From assembly GCA_964643575.1 (NCBI GenBank), contig CAZXTD010000002.1:9201-73200 (forward strand): a DNA stretch of 64,000 nucleotides, in the 5' to 3' direction. The notes beneath the pieces are model-generated. The model was not told the origin of the DNA. It worked only from the letters and a program-made list of their open reading frames with translations, and searched no databases. The DNA comes from Glaciecola sp964643575. Lineage in GTDB: Bacteria > Pseudomonadota > Gammaproteobacteria > Enterobacterales > Alteromonadaceae. Both the position numbers and the translations under genes were made by a program. This document shows positions 27,554 through 36,529 of this stretch, piece by piece; the stretch's first letter is position 1, and each line of letters starts with the position of its first letter.

Positions 27554-28906
27554 CTAATTTAGACTGCCATATTTTTCTAGCCGCCGATATAGGGCGGCGC
27601 GAGAAATACCTAGTTGATCAGCTGCGTCAGACACGTTCCCATCTTGCTTTTCTAGGGCAGCCTCAACAAGAACTCTCTCTGCTTGCTCCAAAGTCATGTT
27701 GTATAATGATGATTGTTCTGCCTTATTTATGATTCCCATATCGACAGCTTGAATCTCGCTGCCTGTCGACATTAATACTGCACGCTCTATGCAATGCGAT
27801 AATTCTCTGACGTTACCTGGCCAGTGATAAGACACTATGGCTTTTGTTGCTTCGTCGCTAAAACTCAAATCGAGCCTGCGATATTTTTTTGATTGGCTTT
27901 GCAGAAAACTATTGGCCAATGGAAGTAAATCATCTTTGCGGTCGCGTAAGGGAGGTATATCAATAACAATGGTATTGAGTCGGTAAAGCAAGTCTTGCCT
28001 AAAGTTTCCGTTGGTGACTTCGTTGTCGAAATTCACATTGCTTGCTGAAATAATCCGCACGTCAGCCCGAATTGTTTTTGATGAGCCCAATGATTCAAAT
28101 TCACCCGACTCCAATACCCGAAGAAGTTTGGCCTGCAAGGGCATAGGAATATTGGCTATTTCATCTAAGAATAGAGTGCCCCCTTCGGCCATTTCAAAGC
28201 GGCCAACCCTGGTCGACTTCGCATCGGTGAATGCACCCTTTTGATGACCAAACAATTCACTTTCAAACAAAGTGTCTGCAAGCGCGCCCATATTAACATT
28301 AACAAAGGGCTTTTCTTGTCGTTGGCTATTGCTATGAATTAGTCCCGCTATCAAACTTTTGCCTACACCGCTTTCGCCCGTAAGCAATATATTGGCGTCG
28401 GTGGCTGCGGTACGCTCAATTACTTTTAAAACTGCTTGCATACTGCTCGATTGAGCAACAAATTCATCCACACGATTAGTTTGTTTATTTAGTTGAATGA
28501 GGTGTTGATTCGTTCTTGTTTCGCTTGCCAGCTTGCATTGGTTACTAATTAAAGACAATAAACGCGTGTTGTTCCACGGCTTCTCAATAAAATCGTTTGC
28601 GCCTAGCTTCATTGCATTAACGCTAAGCGCTATATTTGCCCACGCAGTCATAACTAAAATAGGCATATTGGAGTCTAGGTCTCTTATTTTGCCTACAAGT
28701 TCGAGTCCTTCCTTGCCAGACGTGGTATCTGCTTGATAATTCATATCCATAAGTACTAAATCGATTTGATGCTTTTGAATCTTGTCGATAAGCTCTAAGG
28801 GAGAAGCTGCCGCGACAACACAATAACCCTCAGGCTCTAGTAACAGTGCTAAGGAGTCTCTTATATGTTGCTGGTCGTCAGCCACTAATATTGTGTTATT
28901 TGGCAT
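27554..28906 (-). CDS. Sigma-54-dependent NtrC-family response regulator
   Basis: A 450-residue protein. The receiver (about 5-120) has acceptor Asp in VLMDMNYQ. The AAA+ domain (about 150-390) has Walker A GESGVGKS and a GAFTDA loop in place of GAFTGA. A Fis-type HTH is at the C-terminus (GNVSDAADQLGISRAALYRR). It should activate sigma-54 RNA polymerase; a matching -24/-12 promoter lies before the first gene of this same operon (33454-33469), so autogenous control of the efflux operon is likely. Its partner kinase is encoded directly downstream. Confidence 0.9.
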   Translation of the reverse strand: MPNNTILVADDQQHIRDSLALLLEPEGYCVVAAASPLELIDKIQKHQIDLVLMDMNYQADTTSGKEGLELVGKIRDLDSNMPILVMTAWANIALSVNAMKLGANDFIEKPWNNTRLLSLISNQCKLASETRTNQHLIQLNKQTNRVDEFVAQSSSMQAVLKVIERTAATDANILLTGESGVGKSLIAGLIHSNSQRQEKPFVNVNMGALADTLFESELFGHQKGAFTDAKSTRVGRFEMAEGGTLFLDEIANIPMPLQAKLLRVLESGEFESLGSSKTIRADVRIISASNVNFDNEVTNGNFRQDLLYRLNTIVIDIPPLRDRKDDLLPLANSFLQSQSKKYRRLDLSFSDEATKAIVSYHWPGNVRELSHCIERAVLMSTGSEIQAVDMGIINKAEQSSLYNMTLEQAERVLVEAALEKQDGNVSDAADQLGISRAALYRRLEKYGSLN

Positions 28907-28943
28907 CGCCTCACCGTTTGTAATGGTCTAAAAATAATGTATT

Positions 28944-31334
28944 TTAATCGTATTGCAACGCTATTTGAGGATGCACGCTTGTGGCTTTTCGAGTGGGTAG
29001 CCATGTTGCTATAATCCCAACAACAATCAGTATAATAGGGATTGAAGCAAAAGTAATAAGATCCCACGATTTCACGCCATATAATGAGCTAGCCAATAAC
29101 CTTGCCCCAAGTAGTGAACACAACAGACCAATAATTGCGCCCAGAGCAACAGGTTTTACCGTATCTAGCAGTATCCATTTACGGATAGCACTGGGGTTTG
29201 CGCCAACAGCCATACGAATGCCAATTTCATTGATTCGCTGACTCACCATATTGTCGCTTATTCCGTATACACCGATGCTTGCTAAACAAAGCGCGATAAT
29301 GGCGAATATCCCCATAATATTTAACAGAATTTTCTCCGAGAGGATAGATTGATTCGTGAGTGTTTCAAGCGATTCAATGAGGATCATAGGTGCAGTCGTT
29401 TCAAGTTCAACAGACGCGCGCAGCATATTAGCTTTGAGGTCGACATTGCTCGAATTTTGGGTTTTTACTAGAAAACTCATCCCCGGATAATCATGTTGAG
29501 TGACAGGCAAAAAGAATTCACTCTGCACTGATGCGCGCAGACCATTGTGTTTCATATTGCCGACCACACCTACTACCCGTTTGTCTCCTATCCATTGCGG
29601 CAATTGCAGGGTTTTACCTATAGCTGTTTCAGTTGGCCAAGCTGCGTTAGCAAGGTGTTGATTAATAACGACTACTTTAGGACTATCTGCTGTGTCTCTG
29701 ATATCAAACTCGCGACCTTCTATAATTTGAACCCCTAAAGTCTCAAAATAGTCAGGCGTGATTGAACGTAATGCAGCTCTTGGCTCTTCTCCTGATGGCA
29801 CGGCTGGTGCGCTAGGGTAAGAATAAGATACTGGAAAATCGATACCTGTTCTACTCATCGGCATAGTCGATGTTGCCGCAACTGAAACGACAGAAGGTTG
29901 CTCTTTAAGCTTCTCAACAAGAGACAACCAGTAAGCAGAACGCGTTGGCTTTGGATCAAAATTGGTGGCAAGCCACACGTGTCCGGTGGTTATATTTTTA
30001 CTGTTAAATCCGGTTTCTTGTTGCGCCAGTTGAGTGTAGCTTTTTAAGAGCAAACCAGTAAAAATTAGCAGCACCACAGCAATAGAGACCTCACCTGCTA
30101 CTAATATTCTACGTACACGCTGACTGTGTTTGTCGCCGGTGGCTTTACCGCCCGCTTGTTTAATTGCATTAGCGAGCTTTTTAGGGTTGGCAACGGTATA
30201 GCCAGGAATGATTGAGGTGGCTATAGTCGCAAGAGTGATTAGCACGACTACCGCAAACACAGCGTTGGCATCAATGCTCACTTCATACATTCGAGGAAGG
30301 CGGCTGCCCATCATGCTTTGAATCCCTTCTAATACCCAAGCCGCAAGCAGTAAACCAAAGGCGCCACCAATAACGCATAATAAACTGCTTTCGCTTAGTA
30401 ACTGCCTGAGCAAGCGGCCACGAGTGGCGCCTATTGATACTCTGACAGCAAGCTCTTGCGTACGGTTTGTAAACTGAGCAAAGCTCAGGTTGACCACGTT
30501 AAGCACAGCAATACAAAATACAGCGAGTACCGATGCTAGAAGCAAATATAGTGCACCGCGGCTATCTTTTACCATATCATCGAGCATCGATACATAGCCA
30601 ATCTTATACACAGTTTCCGCATTGTCATTTGAGGTATCGATAACACGTTGCCAGCCAGCAGATTGCGCAAGTGCTTGGTCAATTGTTAAGCCATCTTTTA
30701 GTCTGCCTACTAGGTTGACTGGCCTGTCGAGTGTGTCGATAGCCGTCCAAAAGGAGCCACCTGCATAGCCCATATCTTCATAGCCACGCGGCATAACTGC
30801 GATTATATTCACGTCTTGTTTATTTAGGCGAAGCGTTTTATTTAGTACATCAGGTCTTGCTTCAAGCTCTTGCTGCCAAAACTCATAGCTGATAATCACA
30901 TCGTTTGTGTTAATGTCACTTTCATCAAACCACCGTCCAATGATGGGCTGCAAACCATAGGTTTTCATGTAATTTACGCTGGTAAGCAGAAGCGTTAAGG
31001 GCTTTTGTATATCACCTACTTCAAGCGTAGTTTGGTCGTAAGCATAAAACGCTAAATCTTCTATAGGTGCCGGTGTATTTTTTAAGCGCTCGTAAAAGTT
31101 AATAGAGGTAGACCGGCTCACCGCTCCAGTTTTGTTATTGACCGTTTGTACAAGTACCAGTTGTTCTGAATCTGGGAATGGTAATGGTTGTAAAAGTACA
31201 TTGTTTACCAAGGTATACATGGCAGTGGTTACGCCTATACCCACTGTGAGCGTGAGTAGGGCAATAATAGTGTAAAGCGGCTTTGACTTTAAGTTTCTCA
31301 AGCCAAATTTGATGTCTGTAATAAACGTTTCCAT
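28944..31334 (-). CDS. ABC transporter permease, MacB/FtsX type with duplicated halves
   Basis: A 796-residue permease with two FtsX-like modules, each with a large extracytoplasmic MacB-periplasmic-core-like domain. The first TM is at about 20-42, followed by TM groups at about 275-395, one at about 420-440, and about 675-785. It ends GLRN/...-type cytosolic segments (INEIGIRMAVGANPSAIRKW). AAGGAAAG precedes the ATG at 31334. It works with the ATPase and HlyD-like adaptor encoded upstream to expel or mechano-transmit substrates such as antimicrobial peptides or lipids. Confidence 0.88.
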   Translation of the reverse strand: METFITDIKFGLRNLKSKPLYTIIALLTLTVGIGVTTAMYTLVNNVLLQPLPFPDSEQLVLVQTVNNKTGAVSRSTSINFYERLKNTPAPIEDLAFYAYDQTTLEVGDIQKPLTLLLTSVNYMKTYGLQPIIGRWFDESDINTNDVIISYEFWQQELEARPDVLNKTLRLNKQDVNIIAVMPRGYEDMGYAGGSFWTAIDTLDRPVNLVGRLKDGLTIDQALAQSAGWQRVIDTSNDNAETVYKIGYVSMLDDMVKDSRGALYLLLASVLAVFCIAVLNVVNLSFAQFTNRTQELAVRVSIGATRGRLLRQLLSESSLLCVIGGAFGLLLAAWVLEGIQSMMGSRLPRMYEVSIDANAVFAVVVLITLATIATSIIPGYTVANPKKLANAIKQAGGKATGDKHSQRVRRILVAGEVSIAVVLLIFTGLLLKSYTQLAQQETGFNSKNITTGHVWLATNFDPKPTRSAYWLSLVEKLKEQPSVVSVAATSTMPMSRTGIDFPVSYSYPSAPAVPSGEEPRAALRSITPDYFETLGVQIIEGREFDIRDTADSPKVVVINQHLANAAWPTETAIGKTLQLPQWIGDKRVVGVVGNMKHNGLRASVQSEFFLPVTQHDYPGMSFLVKTQNSSNVDLKANMLRASVELETTAPMILIESLETLTNQSILSEKILLNIMGIFAIIALCLASIGVYGISDNMVSQRINEIGIRMAVGANPSAIRKWILLDTVKPVALGAIIGLLCSLLGARLLASSLYGVKSWDLITFASIPIILIVVGIIATWLPTRKATSVHPQIALQYD

Positions 31335-31358
31335 TGTGCTTTCCTTAGTTTGCGTTAG

Positions 31359-32084
31359 CTACACTGCAACACTCTGGGCCATTGGGTGCGCGGCTAATTG
31401 CTCGTCAACCAATTTTCCATCGAATAACTGCACCACTCGGTTGGCAATATCAGCGTATCGATTGTCGTGCGTTACCATGCAAATGGTTGTGCCTTGTTCA
31501 TTAAGGTCTTTTAATAGCTGAATAACAGCTTCACCATTTTTTGAATCGAGGTTGCCGGTTGGCTCATCTGCTAAGAGTAATGTGGGGTCGTTTACGAGTG
31601 CTCTTGCCACTGCAACGCGCTGCTGCTGACCGCCCGAAAGCTGACTTGGGAAATGTCGGTCGCGATGACTCATACCGACCTTTTCTAAGGCAAGCGATGC
31701 TTTTGCTTTTCGTTGTTGTTTGTTTAAGCCTTTTTGATATTGCAAAGGCAACTCGACGTTTTCAAACACTGTGAGGTCACCAATCAAGTTAAACGCCTGA
31801 AAAACAAAGCCGATTGATTCGCACCGTAGCTTTGCCCGCTGATCGAGACTCAGGTTGTCGGTCGATTTTGCATTTATCAAGTATTGCCCCGTACTTGGCA
31901 CATCTAGCAAGCCCAATATGGATAAAAGCGTCGACTTTCCGCAACCTGAGGGGCCTGAGATAGACAAAAACTCACCTTGATTAATATCAAAACTTATTTT
32001 GGACAAAGCGTGAGTTTCTATCTCGCCAGTACGGTAAACCTTGTTAACGTTTTCTAAGCTAATGATGGGGTTTGATTGAGTCAT
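31359..32084 (-). CDS. ABC transporter ATPase, MacB/LolD type
   Basis: An ATP-binding subunit of about 241 residues. Walker A is GPSGCGKSTLLSILGLLD, the signature is LSGGQQQRVAVARAL, and Walker B is LLLADEPTGNLDS. An upstream in-frame ATG at 32096 is possible, but the ATG at 32084 is better placed after TGGAGATAACT. The gene starts 22 bases past the adaptor stop and ends 25 bases before the permease, so it is translated from the same mRNA. Confidence 0.92.
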   Translation of the reverse strand: MTQSNPIISLENVNKVYRTGEIETHALSKISFDINQGEFLSISGPSGCGKSTLLSILGLLDVPSTGQYLINAKSTDNLSLDQRAKLRCESIGFVFQAFNLIGDLTVFENVELPLQYQKGLNKQQRKAKASLALEKVGMSHRDRHFPSQLSGGQQQRVAVARALVNDPTLLLADEPTGNLDSKNGEAVIQLLKDLNEQGTTICMVTHDNRYADIANRVVQLFDGKLVDEQLAAHPMAQSVAV

Positions 32085-32105
32085 AGTTATCTCCATATTG
32101 ACTAT

Positions 32106-33362
32106 TTATTGGATAATTCGTAATTGTTTATGTTGGCGGTATTCGCTCATGTCTGACACAACCACTCGTTCACCGAGTTCAAGCCCTGACAGCACTTCGA
32201 TAGTAGAAATCGATGCCTTACCTAAGTGGATGCTCTCTAATTTTGCATGTTGGTTTGTGTCGTCTAGCTTGAATAGCTGAGCGTTTGATAGGGCAGTGGC
32301 GCCGCTGGGGCGATCTATATAAAGTGTATTGCTGATGCGTTCCACGACAATCGTGCCGATTATACTTAAGTCTGGTCTTGCGCCAGCAGGCAAATCTTCT
32401 ATTAGCGTTACATCTACCTGAACATTTCCGTTAATTACCCTTGGATCGATTCGCAGCACTGTGCCGGCTACCAAGCCGTTGCGAGTGTCCACTGAAACAG
32501 GTAAACCAAGCTGTAAATCCTGTACTAAGTTTTCTTGTACTTGTAACTCTGCAATAAGAGAGTCGGGCCGTGCGACTCTGGCAATGTTGCTTCCCATTTC
32601 TATGCGTTGCCCAATATCAACAGATATTTGCTGAAGTACACCGGCAATATCAGCGGTGATAGTAAGTGCAGATATTTGGTCTTCATAGTGGCTGACCATA
32701 TTTCTGTATTTTCTTACTTGCGCTTCTTCAGCCGCTAGCTTCGCATTGTTCAATTGTATTCTATGCTGCTGCGTTTCAATTCTTATATCTAAAATGGCTT
32801 GGCTTTGTTTTGTATTAAGCACCGTTTTTGCAAATTCTAAATCAGAAATAATGTGTTTTTTGGCAAGCGGTTTTTCTGCTTGTTCATTAAGTTGGGCAGC
32901 TTGTAGCGCCATTCTAGCTTGCATGATTTGCAGCTTTTGTTCTAGGGTTTGTTCTTGCAATTGCGCTTTAAGCGCAAGTAAGTTGGCTTCAGCAGTGTCT
33001 AATTCCCAGCGAGCTCGCTGCAATTCGCCAATTAACAAGGGGTTAGATAATTGGGCAAGAACGGTGTCTTTTTCTACAACAGCACCGGGTTTCACTAATA
33101 CACTTTCTACACGACCTGCAGTATTTGCTGCTATCCAGCGAATTTCGCTAGGCGCTAAGACTCCTACGCCGCGCACCTGTCGAGTAAACTCACCTTGTTG
33201 CACCTCACTTATCCATAGTTCTGATTCATCGACACTAGGCAAAGCAGGTTTTAAAAATGCGTAAGCAGCAAATACAGTCGTAATTAATATCACTGCGAGT
33301 CCAATGCGAACATACATGCTGTTTTTCAGATTCGTTTGTTTGTCTTCAACTTGTATATCCAC
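32106..33362 (-). CDS. HlyD-family periplasmic adaptor of ABC efflux
   Basis: A 418-residue membrane-fusion protein. One TM segment is at about 20-38, then a lipoyl/beta-barrel frame (RVESVLVKPGAVVEKDTVLA), a long coiled-coil hairpin at about 105-220, and barrel segments to the end. The GTG at 33362 follows AAAGGAAAAG. It bridges the permease to an outer-membrane channel not encoded here. First gene of the operon, about 90 bases behind the sigma-54 promoter. Confidence 0.9.
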   Translation of the reverse strand: MDIQVEDKQTNLKNSMYVRIGLAVILITTVFAAYAFLKPALPSVDESELWISEVQQGEFTRQVRGVGVLAPSEIRWIAANTAGRVESVLVKPGAVVEKDTVLAQLSNPLLIGELQRARWELDTAEANLLALKAQLQEQTLEQKLQIMQARMALQAAQLNEQAEKPLAKKHIISDLEFAKTVLNTKQSQAILDIRIETQQHRIQLNNAKLAAEEAQVRKYRNMVSHYEDQISALTITADIAGVLQQISVDIGQRIEMGSNIARVARPDSLIAELQVQENLVQDLQLGLPVSVDTRNGLVAGTVLRIDPRVINGNVQVDVTLIEDLPAGARPDLSIIGTIVVERISNTLYIDRPSGATALSNAQLFKLDDTNQHAKLESIHLGKASISTIEVLSGLELGERVVVSDMSEYRQHKQLRIIQ

Positions 33363-33453
33363 GGATACTTTTCCTTTGATGCTAACAAGCTTGCGTTGCT
33401 ATATTTGTTAGCGAGTTACTGCTTGCTCTAACTATTACCTTTGCGAGTAACAT

Positions 33454-33469
33454 TGCGAGGACCGTGCCA
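33454..33469 (-). promoter_or_regulatory. Sigma-54 (-24/-12) promoter of the efflux operon
   Basis: Read on the minus strand the site is TGGCACGGTCCTCGCA: GG and GC are 12 bases apart as in TGGCAC-N5-TTGCA, with one change in the -12 box (TCGCA). It lies about 90 bases before the adaptor's GTG, in the right orientation, and the operon itself encodes an NtrC-type activator. Confidence 0.75.
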
Positions 33470-33541
33470 GATTTTAATGAAATGTAAGTTTATGATTTAT
33501 ATCTAGAATGTGATTCTTGGGCTGTCTTTAAAAAAATCGTA

Positions 33542-33615
33542 GTGTTCGTTATTGAGAATTGGATTTGTGAAAGTGAACACCACGGCCTCAATGAGTCGTT
33601 AGGGCTGAGGTGTTC
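33542..33615. promoter_or_regulatory. Possible activator (enhancer) sites upstream of the sigma-54 promoter
   Basis: Three copies of GTGTTC are found within 75 bases: 33542-33547 on plus, 33575-33580 as the inverted GAACAC, and 33610-33615 on plus. The first two make an inverted pair. They lie 75-150 bases upstream of the sigma-54 promoter, the usual range for NtrC-type activator binding. Confidence 0.4.
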
Positions 33616-33650
33616 ATAAATGACTTTGGCGCAAGTTCTCTCGGGTCGAC

Positions 33651-33959
33651 CTATTGCTCATCGTCTTGACAAAACAGCTTATAAAGCACCGCAATGACTT
33701 CTTTTACCTCAGTACTATCCAATGAATAGTAGATAGTTTGCGCATCGCGCCGCGTTTTTACGTAAGCTTCTCGTCTCAACCATGCCAAATGCTGAGACAA
33801 TGACGATTGAGGTATAGCAATCAGGTCATTAAGCTCAGATACGCTCATTTCTTTCTCTTGAAGTACACACAAGATCATCAGGCGATAGCGGTTCCCTAGT
33901 GTTTTAAGTAGGTCGACCGCATGCTGTGCATTGGCTTCCATTTTTGCAAAGTCTTGCAT
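33651..33959 (-). CDS. ArsR-family repressor, BigR/SqrR-like persulfide sensor
   Basis: A 102-residue winged-helix repressor (ELNDLIAIPQSSLSQHLAWL recognition region). Two cysteines, C31 in ILCVL and C97 in KLFCQDD, match in position the pair that forms a polysulfide bridge in BigR/SqrR-type sensors. It ends the operon of the persulfide-dioxygenase-like and YeeE genes. It should release DNA when sulfide or persulfide rises, and a palindrome in the divergent promoter (35704-35729) is a candidate operator. Confidence 0.87.
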   Translation of the reverse strand: MQDFAKMEANAQHAVDLLKTLGNRYRLMILCVLQEKEMSVSELNDLIAIPQSSLSQHLAWLRREAYVKTRRDAQTIYYSLDSTEVKEVIAVLYKLFCQDDEQ

Positions 33960-33970
33960 GATAAAAAGGC

Positions 33971-34405
33971 TTATCCTTTCGTTATTTTTGTTTTAGCGGC
34001 TTTCATTCGACTTGCCGCTATCATGCCAATAATCATAGCAACAATAAACCCAAATATTTTTTCTTCAAAGCCTGTGATGTTCGCAACAGCTGGCCCCGGG
34101 CAAATTCCTGAAATTCCCCATCCTAGCCCAAAGATAACCGCTCCAATAATAAGAGGCTTGTCGATTGCTGTGGTGGTAGGGACATAAAATTTTTCATCAA
34201 ACAAAGGTTGTGACATTTTATTTTTTACTAGCTGATAAGATGGCGTAAAAACCAGTAAAGCACCGCCCATTACAAATGCGAGGCTTGGGTCCCATTCACC
34301 GGCTACATCTAAAAAGGCCAATACGATAAGCGGGTCAACCATGCCTGACACCGTGAGGCCAAGCCCAAAACCTAAACCGGCCAAGAGTGCGAAAAAGTAA
34401 TTCAT
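33971..34405 (-). CDS. YeeE/YedE (DUF6691) half-protein
   Basis: A 144-residue inner-membrane protein with four hydrophobic segments. The start is the ATG at 34405 (MNYFFALLAG), whose A overlaps the TAA of the preceding gene (TAATG); an upstream reading in the same frame is out of character and lies inside the partner gene. The conserved cysteine motif GWGISGICPGPAVA marks the sulfur-transport YeeE/YedE family. It works with the other half-protein encoded just before it, probably moving sulfur species across the inner membrane. Confidence 0.86.
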   Translation of the reverse strand: MNYFFALLAGLGFGLGLTVSGMVDPLIVLAFLDVAGEWDPSLAFVMGGALLVFTPSYQLVKNKMSQPLFDEKFYVPTTTAIDKPLIIGAVIFGLGWGISGICPGPAVANITGFEEKIFGFIVAMIIGMIAASRMKAAKTKITKG

Positions 34406-34815
34406 TACGCACCCCCAACAATATGACGTATGACAAAAACAGTCACTGCGGCAACTACCATAAATGTGACTACAGCGGTTATGGAGCGAGCTGAGAGTCT
34501 GCCCATACCGCAAATACCATGACCGCTTGTACAGCCAGAGCCATAAGCGCTGCCAAAACCGACCAATAAGCCGCCTGCAATTATTACCCACCAACTTGCG
34601 TCTATTTCAGGGAGCTTGTAACCCGATGGTGCTACCAATAAGGGGCCAAGTATTAGTCCAATTAGAAACATCCATCGCCAACCATTGTTAGCCCCTCTTT
34701 TTAGCACATTGCCAACAATGCCCGAGATACCGGCGATGCGTCCGGTTGCAATTAACAATAAAAGTGATGATGCACCTAAAATAGCGCCACCAATTAGAGG
34801 GTCGATAAAATTCAT
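34405..34815 (-). CDS. YeeE/YedE family sulfur transporter half-protein
   Basis: A 136-residue membrane protein with about four hydrophobic segments and the family's cysteine signature GSGCTSGHGICGMGRLS. It overlaps the upstream MBL gene by four bases (ATGA) and the following DUF6691 gene by one base. Together the two resemble a split YeeE/PmpAB-type channel for thiosulfate or persulfide sulfur. Confidence 0.87.
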   Translation of the reverse strand: MNFIDPLIGGAILGASSLLLLIATGRIAGISGIVGNVLKRGANNGWRWMFLIGLILGPLLVAPSGYKLPEIDASWWVIIAGGLLVGFGSAYGSGCTSGHGICGMGRLSARSITAVVTFMVVAAVTVFVIRHIVGGA

Positions 34816-35684
34816 AAAGTTTCTCCTACGAAGGATAAAGGTTGCTTAATATAACGCCTGCCGTTGCTTTCTTTCTTGGGAAGTCGGCCTGCCGATATAT
34901 TTAATTGTACTGCAGGGTATAATAGGCGAGGAATATCTAGAGTCTCGTCTCTGGACTCTCTCAAGCGCACAAAATCATCACACGTCACATTCTTATTAAC
35001 ATGAATATTAAATACGCGGCTTTGTTCGACGGTGCACTGATATTTAAGCTCTCTACCCGCTGGCTGATAATCGTGGCACATCCATAGTTTTGTGTGGCTG
35101 GGCAAAGCATGCAATTTTTCGATACTTTTAAATAGTACCGAAGCGCTGCCACCTGGGAAATCGCACCTCGCTGTTCCGCCATCTGGCATAAATAGAGTAT
35201 CGCCAACAAATGCATTGTCGTCGACCAAATAGGTGACGCTATCGTTGGTGTGGCCGGGTGTGCTAAGCACAGTGACTTTGTATGATCCCAACATAAAGTA
35301 ATCGCCATCTTCAAACAATTTGTCGAAATGGGCTTGACCGCCAGTGTAGTCGTCCAGAGATAGATTAAAAAAGTCAATAAAGGTTTTTTGAACGTGCTTA
35401 ATGCCCGAGCCTGCTGCTATTTTACCCCTTATCTTTGCACCCAAATAATGGGCTGCAGAAATATGATCGGCATGTGCATGGGTTTCGAGTATCCATTGGA
35501 TATTTAATTTTTTTTGTTCAATAAAGGCAATCTGTTGGTCTGCAAATTCGGTCCAAAGCTTGCCCGAATGAGCGGTATAATCGAGCGCGCTGTCGATGAT
35601 CATAGCATCAAGGCTTTGAGCATCATAAACCACATAGCTTATTGTCGAACTCGCCTGATGGAAAAATGTTTTTATCGAAATCAC
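34812..35684 (-). CDS. Persulfide dioxygenase-like MBL-fold protein (ETHE1/Blh type)
   Basis: A 290-residue metallo-beta-lactamase-fold protein. The metal motif is THAHADHISAAHYL, and later motifs are GHTNDSVTYLVDD and FMPDGGTARCDFPGGSA, as in persulfide dioxygenases that oxidise glutathione persulfide to sulfite. Further ligand His lies in WMCHDYQP. First gene of the operon with the two YeeE halves and the BigR-like repressor, as in bigR/blh loci. Sulfite produced could leave through the divergent TauE-like exporter. Confidence 0.88.
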   Translation of the reverse strand: MISIKTFFHQASSTISYVVYDAQSLDAMIIDSALDYTAHSGKLWTEFADQQIAFIEQKKLNIQWILETHAHADHISAAHYLGAKIRGKIAAGSGIKHVQKTFIDFFNLSLDDYTGGQAHFDKLFEDGDYFMLGSYKVTVLSTPGHTNDSVTYLVDDNAFVGDTLFMPDGGTARCDFPGGSASVLFKSIEKLHALPSHTKLWMCHDYQPAGRELKYQCTVEQSRVFNIHVNKNVTCDDFVRLRESRDETLDIPRLLYPAVQLNISAGRLPKKESNGRRYIKQPLSFVGETL

Positions 35685-35703
35685 ACATTACTCCTAGCAA
35701 TTT

Positions 35704-35729
35704 TATTTATATATCGTATATTATAAATA
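35704..35729. promoter_or_regulatory. Candidate operator palindrome in the divergent sulfur promoter
   Basis: TATTTATA and TATAAATA flank a 10-base core in the 73-base gap between the persulfide-dioxygenase-like and TauE-like genes. AT-rich imperfect palindromes are the operators of BigR-type repressors, and such a repressor is the last gene of one arm. Confidence 0.6.
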
Positions 35730-35757
35730 TACAATGTAAAGAGTATTTGGACATAAT

Positions 35758-36519
35758 TTGTTAACTATTTTGTTTGGCGCTATTTTTATCGGCCTAAGTT
35801 TGGGCCTACTGGGTGCGGGCGGCTCAATTATTACTGTGCCGCTGCTTGCATATGCTGTGGGCTTTACTGAAAAACAAGCGATTGTAGGTGCTTTATTTAT
35901 AGTAGCGGTAATAAGTGGTGTGTCGGCATTGCTTAATTTACGTAATGGGCACATTCATTTTAAAGCAGTGATTTGGTTATCTATAGCAGGCATGGCGGGC
36001 AGTGGTTTAGCAGCAGGTTTGTCTAATTACATTAGCGGTGAGTTACAGTTTATTTTGTTGGCAGGCATTATGTTGCTGGCGGCTTGGCGCATGCTGGGCA
36101 AGCAAGCCCCTACACTACAACACGAGCAAGCTGGTAAACTTCGGCTGGGTTTTACTGGACTTGGTTTAGGTGGAGTCACCGGTTTAGTTGGCGTGGGTGG
36201 CGGCTTTTTAATTGTGCCGGCCTTAGTCACATTAGCCAGACTCCCAATGCGTGCAGCTGTGCCAACAAGCCTAACAATCATATTTTTTAATGCCAGTGCC
36301 GGCCTTGCCAATCATTTTGTCGTGAATACACAGATGATGCTTAACTTGCACTGGAAGACGCTCCTTATTTTTTCCAGCGTTGGCATTTTGGGCAGCCTGA
36401 TAGGCCAAAGCATCGCCAAACGTTTACCTCAGCAAAGTCTCAAAAAAGGTTTTGCTTACATCATTTTAGCCACAGCAGTGGGCATGCTTATTCACTCATC
36501 TATGCAATTCTTCAATTAA
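35758..36519 (+). CDS. TauE/SafE family sulfite/sulfoacetate-type exporter
   Basis: A 253-residue inner-membrane protein with about eight TM segments. The repeated motifs GLSLGLLGAGGSIITVPLLA and GLGGVTGLVGVGGGFLIVPA are the twin glycine-rich signatures of the TauE/SafE family. The start is a TTG at 35758 beginning MLTILFGAIF. It is divergent from the persulfide oxidising operon, and the proposed role is expulsion of sulfite or another oxidised sulfur anion. Confidence 0.88.
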   Translation: MLTILFGAIFIGLSLGLLGAGGSIITVPLLAYAVGFTEKQAIVGALFIVAVISGVSALLNLRNGHIHFKAVIWLSIAGMAGSGLAAGLSNYISGELQFILLAGIMLLAAWRMLGKQAPTLQHEQAGKLRLGFTGLGLGGVTGLVGVGGGFLIVPALVTLARLPMRAAVPTSLTIIFFNASAGLANHFVVNTQMMLNLHWKTLLIFSSVGILGSLIGQSIAKRLPQQSLKKGFAYIILATAVGMLIHSSMQFFN

Positions 36520-36529
36520 GGGGATTTTT

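Noticed and set aside
34406..34594. Longer N-terminus for the DUF6691 protein
   Set aside because: This part overlaps the YeeE gene in another frame, is rich in Cys, Trp and Arg, and the TAATG junction gives a normal start at 34405.
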